Of a stretch of 6,316 bases of DNA, positions 1-5,209 are shown piece after piece (the stretch's first letter is position 1; every line of letters starts with the position of its first letter). Made by a program: the position numbers and the translations under genes. Where the stretch lies: the NCBI GenBank assembly GCA_944393455.1, contig CALYAH010000015.1:1-6316 (forward strand), given 5' to 3'. This stretch comes from an uncultured Clostridia bacterium. GTDB lineage: Bacteria; Bacillota; Clostridia; TANB77; CAG-508. Below the pieces are notes generated by a model. It saw only the letters and a program-made list of their open reading frames with translations, was not told the DNA's origin and searched no databases.

Positions 1-982
1 GGAAAAATATATTTAAGCACATTAAAATTTTAGACTTTATATTAAGTTTTTTAGAAGTTACAATTTTCACTTTTTTAAAAGCTTCAATCATACCTCTAGC
101 CCATCTTTTCCTTTGTTTGCCTAAATCCTTTAAAGTTTCTGGAACTTCTGTAAATGCAATTGCTTTTTTGGCAAAGTTGGTTTCATATCCTTGACTTAAT
201 AATTCCCAAGTTAAAACAATATCTTCACCTACACAATTTTTCCATCCACCTATCTGTTTTAAGATTTTTGTTTTATAAGCACTAAATGCCCCTTGTGCAA
301 CTAGCGTAGAATTATAGTTACCTTGATATAACTTTACACCAAATATTCCTAAAGTATAATCCCATTCCTGTAATTTTGTAATAAAACTTTTTTTAGCATT
401 TTTTACAAATAAGCATCCTGCTGTTGCAGCAGTTTTTTTATTAGAATTAACTAACTTATTCATAATATTTCTAATTGCCAACGGATGAAGAACAGTATCA
501 CTATCTATTGTGATAGTATAATCTGTTTCTACATATTTTAACCCCTCATTTAGAGCTGATGATTTTCCTTTATGAGTCAATTTTAATAATTTTATATTAG
601 AATCTAGATTCATATCTTCTAATATTTCTAAAGAACCATCCGTAGAACCATCATCTATTATATTAATATAAATATTTCCACAATATTCTTGATTTTTAAT
701 AGAATCTATTGTTTCTTTAATAGATTTTTTTGCATTATAAACTGGTATTAAAACTGTCACATCTTCTTCTTTTTTTGACTTTCTCACTTTTTCTTTTTTA
801 TTCCATAACAAACTAACGAGCATAAATAAATATATAAATCCTGGAATTAATGCTATAAATGTTACAAGGTATATCGCCAAAGGATATCCAAAGAAACAAG
901 CTATATCATTAATCCAATTAATATTTATAAAAATTGAGCAGATAAAATAAAAAAGTGAGACCATAGTTGATATAAAAAACAT
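1..982 (-). CDS. Family 2 glycosyltransferase, PgaC/IcaA-like poly-beta-1,6-GlcNAc synthase (3' end outside window)
   Basis: This is a processive, membrane-bound GT2 enzyme that would polymerise a UDP-sugar, most likely UDP-GlcNAc, and extrude the polymer. Reading on the minus strand from ATG at 982 gives 327 codons without a stop to the window edge. Residues 1-60 are hydrophobic (about two membrane segments) and are followed by a basic linker. The GT-A domain starts with VLIPVYN near residue 75, then DDGS (110-113), the DxD metal site as DSD (160-162), GED with the catalytic Asp (252-254) and the QxxRW motif as QRKRW (290-294). A new hydrophobic stretch begins at the window edge, as expected for the C-terminal membrane segments. 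Family members are about 410-440 residues, so roughly 100 are missing. AGGGGTG lies 6 nt before the ATG and supports this start; an in-frame ATG at 964 lacks such a site. The divergent neighbour is a polysaccharide deacetylase, which fits PNAG-type exopolysaccharide. A hyaluronan- or chitin-like product cannot be excluded. Confidence 0.88.
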   Translation of the reverse strand, partial: MFFISTMVSLFYFICSIFININWINDIACFFGYPLAIYLVTFIALIPGFIYLFMLVSLLWNKKEKVRKSKKEEDVTVLIPVYNAKKSIKETIDSIKNQEYCGNIYINIIDDGSTDGSLEILEDMNLDSNIKLLKLTHKGKSSALNEGLKYVETDYTITIDSDTVLHPLAIRNIMNKLVNSNKKTAATAGCLFVKNAKKSFITKLQEWDYTLGIFGVKLYQGNYNSTLVAQGAFSAYKTKILKQIGGWKNCVGEDIVLTWELLSQGYETNFAKKAIAFTEVPETLKDLGKQRKRWARGMIEAFKKVKIVTSKKLNIKSKILMCLNIFF

Positions 983-983
983 T

Positions 984-1033
984 TTTATCACCCCTATACC
1001 ATCCTATGAAAGATGTAGAAAAATGGTGATAAA
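984..1033 (-). promoter_or_regulatory. Inverted repeat overlapping the glycosyltransferase RBS
   Basis: Nine-base perfect arms, TTTATCACC (984-992) and GGTGATAAA (1025-1033), are separated by 32 bases. The glycosyltransferase ribosome-binding site (AGGGGTG, complement of 989-995) overlaps the left arm. In the minus-strand transcript the stem would therefore pair part of the RBS. Alternatively it is a DNA operator in the divergent intergenic region. The sequence shows the repeat; either role is inference. Confidence 0.4.
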
Positions 1034-1042
1034 TAGTACAAT

Positions 1043-1070
1043 TTGTCAAAAAATTAATATTATATATATA
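1043..1070. promoter_or_regulatory. Possible overlapping divergent promoters
   Basis: The AT-rich core of the divergent intergenic region carries a perfect TATAAT on the minus strand (complement of 1059-1064), which could serve the glycosyltransferase, although its -35 would be weak and would overlap the deacetylase start codon. On the plus strand TTGTCA (1043-1048) and TATATA (1065-1070) are 16 bases apart and could serve the deacetylase, but would leave a very short leader. These are weak assignments in a sequence that is nearly all A and T. Confidence 0.3.
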
Positions 1071-1085
1071 GGTGGTGAATAAAAA

Positions 1086-1880
1086 ATGAAAATAAAACAT
1101 TTTGTTCTTATAGTAGCCTTAGCTATAATTATTGTAGTTACAGCTATTATCTTTGTTGAACAACCAAAAGAGAATAGTAATAATATTAAAATTCCAATAT
1201 TACTTTACCATGATTTTGTAAAACTTGTTCCCGATAGTGCCCCTGATAATTTTAACTATATTAATACTCCTGAAAGTTTTGAAGAAAATATAAAAACTTT
1301 ACTCGACAATGGTTATAATTTTATGTCTTTTCAAGAATTAAACGATGCGATTAATAAAAAAATAGAACTTCCTAAAAAGCCTATTTTAATTAACATGGAC
1401 GATGGATATTATAGTAATTACGAATATATTTATCCTATCCTAAAAAAATATAATATTAAAGCTTCTATTTTTGTAGTGACTGATAATATAGGAAAAGAAT
1501 TAGATAGCAAAAAATATTTAAGCTGGGAACAATGTTTAGAAATGCAAAATAGTGGTCTTGTAGAAATTCTTAGCCATAGTAAAAGACATGTATTTTATGA
1601 TAAACTTTCTGTTAGAGAAATTGTTGACGATGTAAAAAAATCTTATAAAGTTATAGAAAAAAATTTAGGAAATAAAAGTCTAAAAGTATTTGCATATCCT
1701 TATGGAGCTTTTACAAGTAAGACGGTTTGGGCCTTAAAAATAAATGGAATTGATATGCAAGTATATGATTTAGGTATGAATTATTATAATAATTTTAATA
1801 AAAATTATATAAAAAGAATTAATATTCCTTGCGAAATGACCGGAATAGAAATTATAGATGAAATAAATAATACAAATTAA
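1086..1880 (+). CDS. Membrane-anchored polysaccharide deacetylase (NodB/CE4, IcaB/PgaB-like)
   Basis: This is a 264-residue metal-dependent de-N-acetylase expected to act outside the membrane on a GlcNAc polymer. Residues 5-24 form one uncleaved-looking hydrophobic anchor, followed by a short Asn/Lys-rich linker. IPILLYHDF (36-44) is the typical first strand of IcaB-like enzymes. Motif 1 is MDDG with catalytic base D105 and metal ligand D106. Motif 2 is HSKRH (H164, H168), completing the Asp-His-His metal triad. Motif 3 is AYPYG (203-207), where the usual Arg before xPYG is absent, as in many PgaB/IcaB relatives. The C-terminal motif-5 His is not evident, also a tendency of this subgroup. The start is supported by GGTGGTG at 1071-1077. 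It is divergent from a PgaC/IcaA-type synthase, so the two probably form one exopolysaccharide system. A strong terminator follows the stop directly, so it is transcribed alone. Peptidoglycan or another GlcNAc polymer remains a possible substrate. Confidence 0.88.
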   Translation: MKIKHFVLIVALAIIIVVTAIIFVEQPKENSNNIKIPILLYHDFVKLVPDSAPDNFNYINTPESFEENIKTLLDNGYNFMSFQELNDAINKKIELPKKPILINMDDGYYSNYEYIYPILKKYNIKASIFVVTDNIGKELDSKKYLSWEQCLEMQNSGLVEILSHSKRHVFYDKLSVREIVDDVKKSYKVIEKNLGNKSLKVFAYPYGAFTSKTVWALKINGIDMQVYDLGMNYYNNFNKNYIKRINIPCEMTGIEIIDEINNTN

Positions 1881-1882
1881 TA

Positions 1883-1910
1883 AAAAAAGGAAAGCTATCT
1901 TTCCTTTTTT
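1883..1910 (+). terminator. Intrinsic terminator of the deacetylase gene
   Basis: A perfect 12-bp stem has the core GGAAAG (1889-1894) pairing with CTTTCC (1899-1904), extended by six A-T pairs, with the 4-base loop CTAT. The run of T at 1905-1910 is followed by CTT. It lies 2 bases after the deacetylase stop codon. It is symmetric enough to work in both directions. Confidence 0.88.
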
Positions 1911-2002
1911 CTTATTAACCTAAAGAATCATCTAATTAAAAAAATATTACATAAAATCGATTTTTAATTTTCTAAATAAGTATAGTATTTTATTGTCAAA
2001 TA

Positions 2003-2011
2003 TGCTAGAAT
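2003..2011 (+). promoter_or_regulatory. Extended -10 promoter of the HAD/kinase operon
   Basis: TG at 2003-2004, one base, then TAGAAT at 2006-2011 matches the extended -10 form. No good -35 is seen (TAGTAT at 1983-1988, 17 bases upstream). Transcription would start near 2018, giving a leader of about 30 nt before the ATG at 2047. It would also exclude the upstream in-frame TTG at 1993 from the transcript. Confidence 0.45.
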
Positions 2012-2046
2012 CTTATCAAAAGATAATAAAATTAGGAGTACGAATT

Positions 2047-2517
2047 ATGATAGAAGAATTAAAAAATAAATATGTATTTTTCGATGTAGATGGTACATTA
2101 TCAGAATATAGATACAAAGACAGACTATATGCTGGTGGTTGTTCAGAATTAGGTTGTCAATCTCTAGAGGATTTATTGTTTAGTGACTTATTTTACAAAG
2201 CTAGACCTTTGAAAACAATGCAAAAAATTATTGAAAAATTAGATAGTAATAAAATATTTATACTAGGAACCGTTACAACCAATAATGAAATAGATCAAAA
2301 ATATAAATGGTTAAAAGAAAATTATCCTAATATAAAACGAGAAAATATTTTCTTTATTTCTTCAACAATGTTAAAACCTGAAGTTATAATGGAGTACTGC
2401 AAGCATGAAAATGTCGACCTTAAAAATGTAGCCTTTGTAGATGATAGAATTGATGTTTTAAGAAAAGCTGAAAGCTTGGGAATTAATGCTTATCATCCAA
2501 GTTCTTTTACAGAATAA
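2047..2517 (+). CDS. HAD-superfamily phosphohydrolase, small, substrate unknown
   Basis: This is a 156-residue soluble haloacid dehalogenase-fold protein predicted to remove phosphate from a small molecule through an aspartyl-phosphate. Motif I is FFDVDGTL, with nucleophile D13 and acid/base D15. Motif II lies in the strand FILGTVTT (T75 or T77). Motif III is K110 followed by P111-E112. Motif IV is FVDDRIDVL with the metal-binding pair D132-D133. The insert after motif I (residues 20-50) is a short cap holding GGCSELGC, with two Cys five residues apart (C32, C37). The frame is open upstream to a TTG at 1993, but AGGAG at 2034-2038 sits 8 nt before the ATG at 2047, and residues upstream of it match nothing in the fold. 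The kinase-like gene starts 23 bases downstream with its own RBS, so the two are probably co-transcribed. A 5'-nucleotidase-like role is possible but not shown. Confidence 0.82.
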   Translation: MIEELKNKYVFFDVDGTLSEYRYKDRLYAGGCSELGCQSLEDLLFSDLFYKARPLKTMQKIIEKLDSNKIFILGTVTTNNEIDQKYKWLKENYPNIKRENIFFISSTMLKPEVIMEYCKHENVDLKNVAFVDDRIDVLRKAESLGINAYHPSSFTE

Positions 2518-2540
2518 TTTTTATTATAGGAGGTATATAC

Positions 2541-3116
2541 ATGAAAAATATTGCTATATTCGGAAGTTCTAGAGCAGGTAAATCTACACTCTCAAGAATG
2601 ATTTCCCAAAAACATCCTTTTTACCATATTATAATTGGTGATGATATTAGAGGCGCTTTCCAAAACACATTACCTAAAACTAATATTAATGTTACAGGCG
2701 GAATTGGGATGGTTGATGACTTTCCTAATTTTTTGGCGAGCTTATTTTATAAAAATATAAAAAGGAATAAAGGCTATTTTAATTATATTGTTGAAACATG
2801 TGATATGACACCCAAAAAAGCTCTAGAATTATTAAATAATGACAATACTATTATACTTTTTTTGGGGACTCCAAGTTTAACTGTTGAGCAACATTTTAAT
2901 GAAATTAGAAAATATCAAACTGAGAGAGATTGGACTTATGATAGAAACGACGAACTTCTTTTAGACCATTGTGTACGCTGGATTGATAAAAGTAAACAGT
3001 ATGAAAAAGAGTGCAAAGAGTTAAATATTTGGTATGTGGATACTTCTTTTGATAGACCTAAGGTATTGAATGATACTTTAAAACAAATAGAAGAATTAAT
3101 ATCAAATGAATTATAA
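2541..3116 (+). CDS. P-loop NTPase, nucleotide/small-molecule kinase-like
   Basis: This 191-residue protein opens directly with a P-loop: strand KNIAIF, then GSSRAGKST (8-16), which matches Walker A with K14 and S15 for ATP phosphates. An acidic pair follows in IIGDDIRG (31-38), where kinases of the NMP/shikimate class keep a substrate- or Mg-binding Asp. A hydrophobic strand, TIILFLGTP (103-111), leads to a charged lid-like segment with RKYQTERDWTYDRND (123-137) that could hold arginines for phosphoryl transfer. It has no membrane segment or signal peptide. The length fits a small-molecule kinase better than a AAA+ machine. AGGAGGT at 2528-2534 is an excellent RBS 6 nt before the ATG. The partner HAD phosphatase lies just upstream, so a kinase/phosphatase pair acting on one metabolite is a reasonable inference. 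I do not recognise a specific substrate. Confidence 0.75.
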   Translation: MKNIAIFGSSRAGKSTLSRMISQKHPFYHIIIGDDIRGAFQNTLPKTNINVTGGIGMVDDFPNFLASLFYKNIKRNKGYFNYIVETCDMTPKKALELLNNDNTIILFLGTPSLTVEQHFNEIRKYQTERDWTYDRNDELLLDHCVRWIDKSKQYEKECKELNIWYVDTSFDRPKVLNDTLKQIEELISNEL

Positions 3117-3131
3117 TTTTCACAATAATTT

Positions 3132-3160
3132 TTGCTTATTATTAGAAAAAGAGATATCAA
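3132..3160 (+). promoter_or_regulatory. Possible promoter for the small membrane protein gene
   Basis: TTGCTT (3132-3137) and TATCAA (3155-3160) are 17 bases apart and lie in the 80-base gap after the kinase gene. No terminator is visible in this gap, so read-through from the upstream operon is also possible. Confidence 0.3.
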
Positions 3161-3196
3161 TAATAAATAGTATTTTAAAGGAGAGATAAAACAAAT

Positions 3197-3523
3197 ATGC
3201 AAATATTAATATTCCTTTTAAAAATAATTAGTATTCCTTTAATAATTATGATTGGAGAATCACATATAGATGAAAAGATTAAGAGTATAGTATTATTATT
3301 ACTTGCTTTTTTATATAATAATTTTTTAGGTTTTGCTACATGGTTTTCAACTTTTTTATTATCTGTTTCATCAAGCCTTTTATCAATAATATTTATTGGA
3401 TTTTTGCTTTTGATATATTTAATTGCAATAAATATATATGTAAAAAGAAAAATAGATATTAATATTATATTATATATAATGTTAAATGTAACTGCTTTTT
3501 TGACGGGGATATTTTTGAATTAA
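3197..3523 (+). CDS. Small multi-pass membrane protein, function unknown
   Basis: This 108-residue protein is made almost entirely of hydrophobic segments: about 2-20, 29-50, 52-80 and 87-107, giving three or four membrane passes. The short polar loops are GESHIDEK (20-27), a Ser-rich turn (57-60) and YVKRKID (81-87). The positive charges of the last loop suggest that it faces the cytoplasm. There are no recognisable catalytic motifs. GGAG at 3180-3183 is 13 nt before the ATG, a longer than usual spacing. It follows the kinase gene by 80 bases on the same strand and converges on the tRNA/tmRNA block. I do not recognise a family, and a link to the HAD/kinase operon is not supported beyond position. 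Confidence 0.6.
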   Translation: MQILIFLLKIISIPLIIMIGESHIDEKIKSIVLLLLAFLYNNFLGFATWFSTFLLSVSSSLLSIIFIGFLLLIYLIAINIYVKRKIDINIILYIMLNVTAFLTGIFLN

Positions 3524-3558
3524 AGAAGATAATTGATAATTTATTTAAAAGATTTCAA

Positions 3559-3633
<75 letters not shown>

Positions 3634-3674
3634 ATATTTTGAAACAAAATTGCTCTGTCCCACATGTCTCATTT

Positions 3675-4027
3675 TGGTGGAGATGAGGAGAGTCGAACTC
3701 CTGTCCATAACACTTTCCATATAAATTTCTACAAGTTTAGTTTGTTTTTTCTATTCATCATAGTAACACCAACAAACAGGTTTTACTACAATATAGCTTT
3801 TTAATTACCCACTATCTTAAAAGCAAAGATAGTTTTGTTTCCCACTATTATGACACTTTATCTAAACAGGTGGGACTATTTAGTAAAGCGTAGCTACAAC
3901 TTAGGCAGCTAATGCTAATTCGTTATTATCAGCGTTTATTTTAGTTTCCCGTTTTTTTAAGTGGCCAACGAGAATCCACTACTTGCTATCTATATTTCTG
4001 GTGCAATGTCGAAACCATTACATCCCC
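3675..4027 (-). ncRNA. ssrA: Transfer-messenger RNA (tmRNA), one-piece
   Basis: This RNA rescues stalled ribosomes by acting first as tRNA-Ala and then as an mRNA for a degradation tag, together with SmpB. The 353-nt minus-strand RNA begins GGGGATG and ends CATCTCC-A-CCA, forming the acceptor with the G3-U70 pair read by alanyl-tRNA synthetase. The T arm is AGGAG/CTCCT around TTCGACT. Pseudoknot 1 is visible before the tag (AGTGG with CCACT, TCTCGTT with AACGGGA). Further stems follow it (TCCCAC/GTGGGA, ACTATCTT/AAGATAGT, GTTTGTT/AACAAAC). The tag frame (complement of 3901-3933) reads ADNNELALAA then TAA, starting at a GCT resume codon after ACTAAAATAAAC. The end LALAA matches the usual protease-recognition tail. 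CCA is encoded. It has its own promoter just upstream, and tRNA-Gly follows. Confidence 0.97.
3901..3933 (-). other. tmRNA tag-peptide reading frame
   Basis: Ten codons plus TAA encode ADNNELALAA, beginning at GCT (complement of 3931-3933). This is the proteolysis tag added to stalled nascent chains; the first Ala on the finished tag comes from the charged tmRNA itself. The hydrophobic C-terminal ALAA is the determinant recognised by ClpXP-type proteases in other bacteria. Confidence 0.85.
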
Positions 4028-4038
4028 ATGTATTTATT

Positions 4039-4067
4039 ATTATACTATAAAAATATAATTAGCACAA
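4039..4067 (-). promoter_or_regulatory. ssrA promoter
   Basis: On the minus strand, -35 TTGTGC (complement of 4062-4067) and a perfect -10 TATAAT (complement of 4039-4044) are spaced by exactly 17 bases. Transcription would start around 4030-4033, only a few bases before the mature 5' end at 4027, so the RNA would need only a short 5' trim. Confidence 0.75.
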
Positions 4068-4090
4068 GAGAGAATTATATTAATCCTCTC
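4068..4090 (-). terminator. Hairpin terminator of the small membrane/coiled-coil gene
   Basis: In the minus-strand direction GAGAGGATTA and TAATTCTCTC pair at nine of ten positions around a 3-base loop. The T tract after it is poor (TTGTGC). It lies 20 bases after the stop codon at 4111 and directly abuts the ssrA -35 element, so it would insulate ssrA from upstream transcription. Confidence 0.5.
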
Positions 4091-4110
4091 CCTCCTTACC
4101 CTATATTATT

Positions 4111-4461
4111 TTAGTCTATTTCTACATATTGCACATCTATGATGTTTTCTGGGCATTCTCTTTTAATTTTTTCTAATCTTATTTTTTGAGCCCTTTCCAT
4201 CATCCTCTCTTTTTCTTTTCTTACTATTTGCAATCTATTTTTTTGTTCTATTATCGCTTCTATTCCAAAAATAAGAGCTATTAAATGAAAAAATATAAAA
4301 TTTCTATCAATTAGAAAATCTATAATTATAGTTAGTATATATACTAACAACACTACGATTTTAACTTTAAAATTTTTTTCTATTTCTTCATATTTGAATT
4401 CTATTTTCATAGAATATACTCCATAAATTAATATGCATACAATTATCAGTAATATCATCAT
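4111..4461 (-). CDS. Small membrane protein with C-terminal coiled coil, function unknown
   Basis: This 116-residue protein has a hydrophobic N-terminal segment (residues 1-17), a charged stretch (19-33), and one or two further membrane segments (34-50 and 54-70). It ends with a strongly charged Lys/Glu/Arg-rich region (72-104) that should form a helix or coiled coil in the cytoplasm, followed by an acidic tail. The start is set by AAAGGAG (complement of 4474-4480), 12 nt before the first of two adjacent ATGs. It has its own promoter and terminator, so it is monocistronic, and it lies just upstream of ssrA. No catalytic motif or known family is recognised. The layout (membrane hairpin plus charged helix) would suit a scaffold or sensor, but that is a guess. 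Confidence 0.6.
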   Translation of the reverse strand: MMILLIIVCILIYGVYSMKIEFKYEEIEKNFKVKIVVLLVYILTIIIDFLIDRNFIFFHLIALIFGIEAIIEQKNRLQIVRKEKERMMERAQKIRLEKIKRECPENIIDVQYVEID

Positions 4462-4528
4462 CTTGTTTGTCTTCTCCTTTGTTATCAGGTAAAGAATAGT
4501 GCTTTTTAAATTTGCTATTTAGCATATT

Positions 4529-4553
4529 TATTAAGTATTTAGTTTACTTAATA
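4529..4553. promoter_or_regulatory. Perfect 9-bp inverted repeat at the transcription start of the small membrane gene
   Basis: TATTAAGTA (4529-4537) and TACTTAATA (4545-4553) are perfect inverted copies around the 7-base spacer TTTAGTT. The site begins immediately downstream of the minus-strand -10 (4559-4564), so it covers the expected transcription start. That position fits a repressor operator; a 5'-end mRNA stem is the alternative. A second small palindrome, TGCTA-TT-TAGCA, lies at 4513-4524. Confidence 0.45.
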
Positions 4554-4558
4554 CTTCT

Positions 4559-4587
4559 ATTTTAACATATTATATTTAAAATTTCAA
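4559..4587 (-). promoter_or_regulatory. Promoter of the small membrane/coiled-coil gene
   Basis: On the minus strand, -35 TTGAAA (complement of 4582-4587) and -10 TAAAAT (complement of 4559-4564) are spaced by exactly 17 bases. Transcription would begin near 4552, leaving a leader of about 90 nt before the ATG at 4461. Confidence 0.6.
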
Positions 4588-4613
4588 TTTTCCTTCTCTT
4601 CTTTTTAATTATC

Positions 4614-4642
4614 TTGTAATAATGCTACTTACTTTTTTATAT
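4614..4642 (+). promoter_or_regulatory. Possible promoter of the M14 peptidase gene
   Basis: TTGTAA (4614-4619) and TTATAT (4637-4642) are 17 bases apart; a TATACT at 4640-4645 is an alternative -10. Transcription would start only just upstream of the RBS at 4651. If this promoter is right, the upstream in-frame ATG at 4622 would not be transcribed. The call is weak in such AT-rich sequence. Confidence 0.3.
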
Positions 4643-4660
4643 ACTATATTAGGTGATTTT

Positions 4661-5209
4661 ATGGCAATCGTTCAAACTAATGTTAATTATACATATGAAT
4701 TAATGCGTTCCAATCTTTATGAATTAGTTTCTACATATCCTTTTTTACAACTTGAAAATGTGGGATATAGTGTTTTAGGCAAAACAATTCCAGCTGTTAA
4801 ACTTGGTCGTGGATCTAAACGTGTTTTTTATTCCGCTTCTTTTCATGCGAATGAATGGATTACAAGTGTACTTCTTATGAAATTTATAGAAGATTATTGC
4901 TTAGCTTATATCAATAACAGCACTCTTTTTGGATATAGCATTAGAAATTTATTTAATAACAGTTCTATTTATCTTATGCCAATGGTCAATCCTGATGGAG
5001 TTGATTTAGTTACTGGATATTATAATCCAAATGGTAGTATTTATAATTCTTTTAAAAATATTGCAAATAATTATCCTACTATTCCTTTTCCTTCTGGTTG
5101 GAAAGCTAACTTTAATGGTGTGGATTTAAATCTTCAATTTCCTGCAGGATGGGAACAAGCAAAAGAAATAAAATATGCACAAGGATTTACTCGGTCCTTC
5201 TCCCCGTGA
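4661..5209 (+). CDS. M14 peptidase, N-terminal fragment with first zinc ligands
   Basis: This open frame holds the first 177 residues of the peptidase domain, including zinc ligands H62 and E65 and the core through KEIKYAQGFT, then five out-of-family residues (RSFSP) and TGA at 5207-5209. AGGTGA at 4651-4656 lies just before the ATG at 4661. The frame is also open back to an ATG at 4622, but that start has no RBS and adds 13 residues with no family likeness. Alone, the fragment lacks the third zinc ligand and the catalytic Glu, so it should be inactive. Confidence 0.7.
   Translation: MAIVQTNVNYTYELMRSNLYELVSTYPFLQLENVGYSVLGKTIPAVKLGRGSKRVFYSASFHANEWITSVLLMKFIEDYCLAYINNSTLFGYSIRNLFNNSSIYLMPMVNPDGVDLVTGYYNPNGSIYNSFKNIANNYPTIPFPSGWKANFNGVDLNLQFPAGWEQAKEIKYAQGFTRSFSP

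Noticed and set aside
918..1100. 60-codon minus-strand open frame across the glycosyltransferase start and intergenic region
   Set aside because: It overlaps the glycosyltransferase N-terminus in another frame, has no RBS, and its composition is that of AT-rich noise.
1993..2046. TTG start giving the HAD protein 18 extra residues
   Set aside because: It has no RBS, lies upstream of the likely transcription start, and adds sequence before motif I that the family does not need; ATG at 2047 has AGGAG at 8 nt.
2936..3202. 88-codon minus-strand open frame
   Set aside because: It is antisense to the kinase-like gene, whose P-loop and RBS make the plus strand the coding one.
3675..4027. Coding genes or a CRISPR-like array inside the 3660-4030 region
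   Set aside because: The whole stretch is explained by tmRNA; the repeated CCCAC and ACTATCTT strings are its pseudoknot stems.
4622..4660. ATG at 4622 as the peptidase start
   Set aside because: It has no Shine-Dalgarno sequence, and the 13 extra residues are not a signal peptide; AGGTGA stands directly before ATG 4661.
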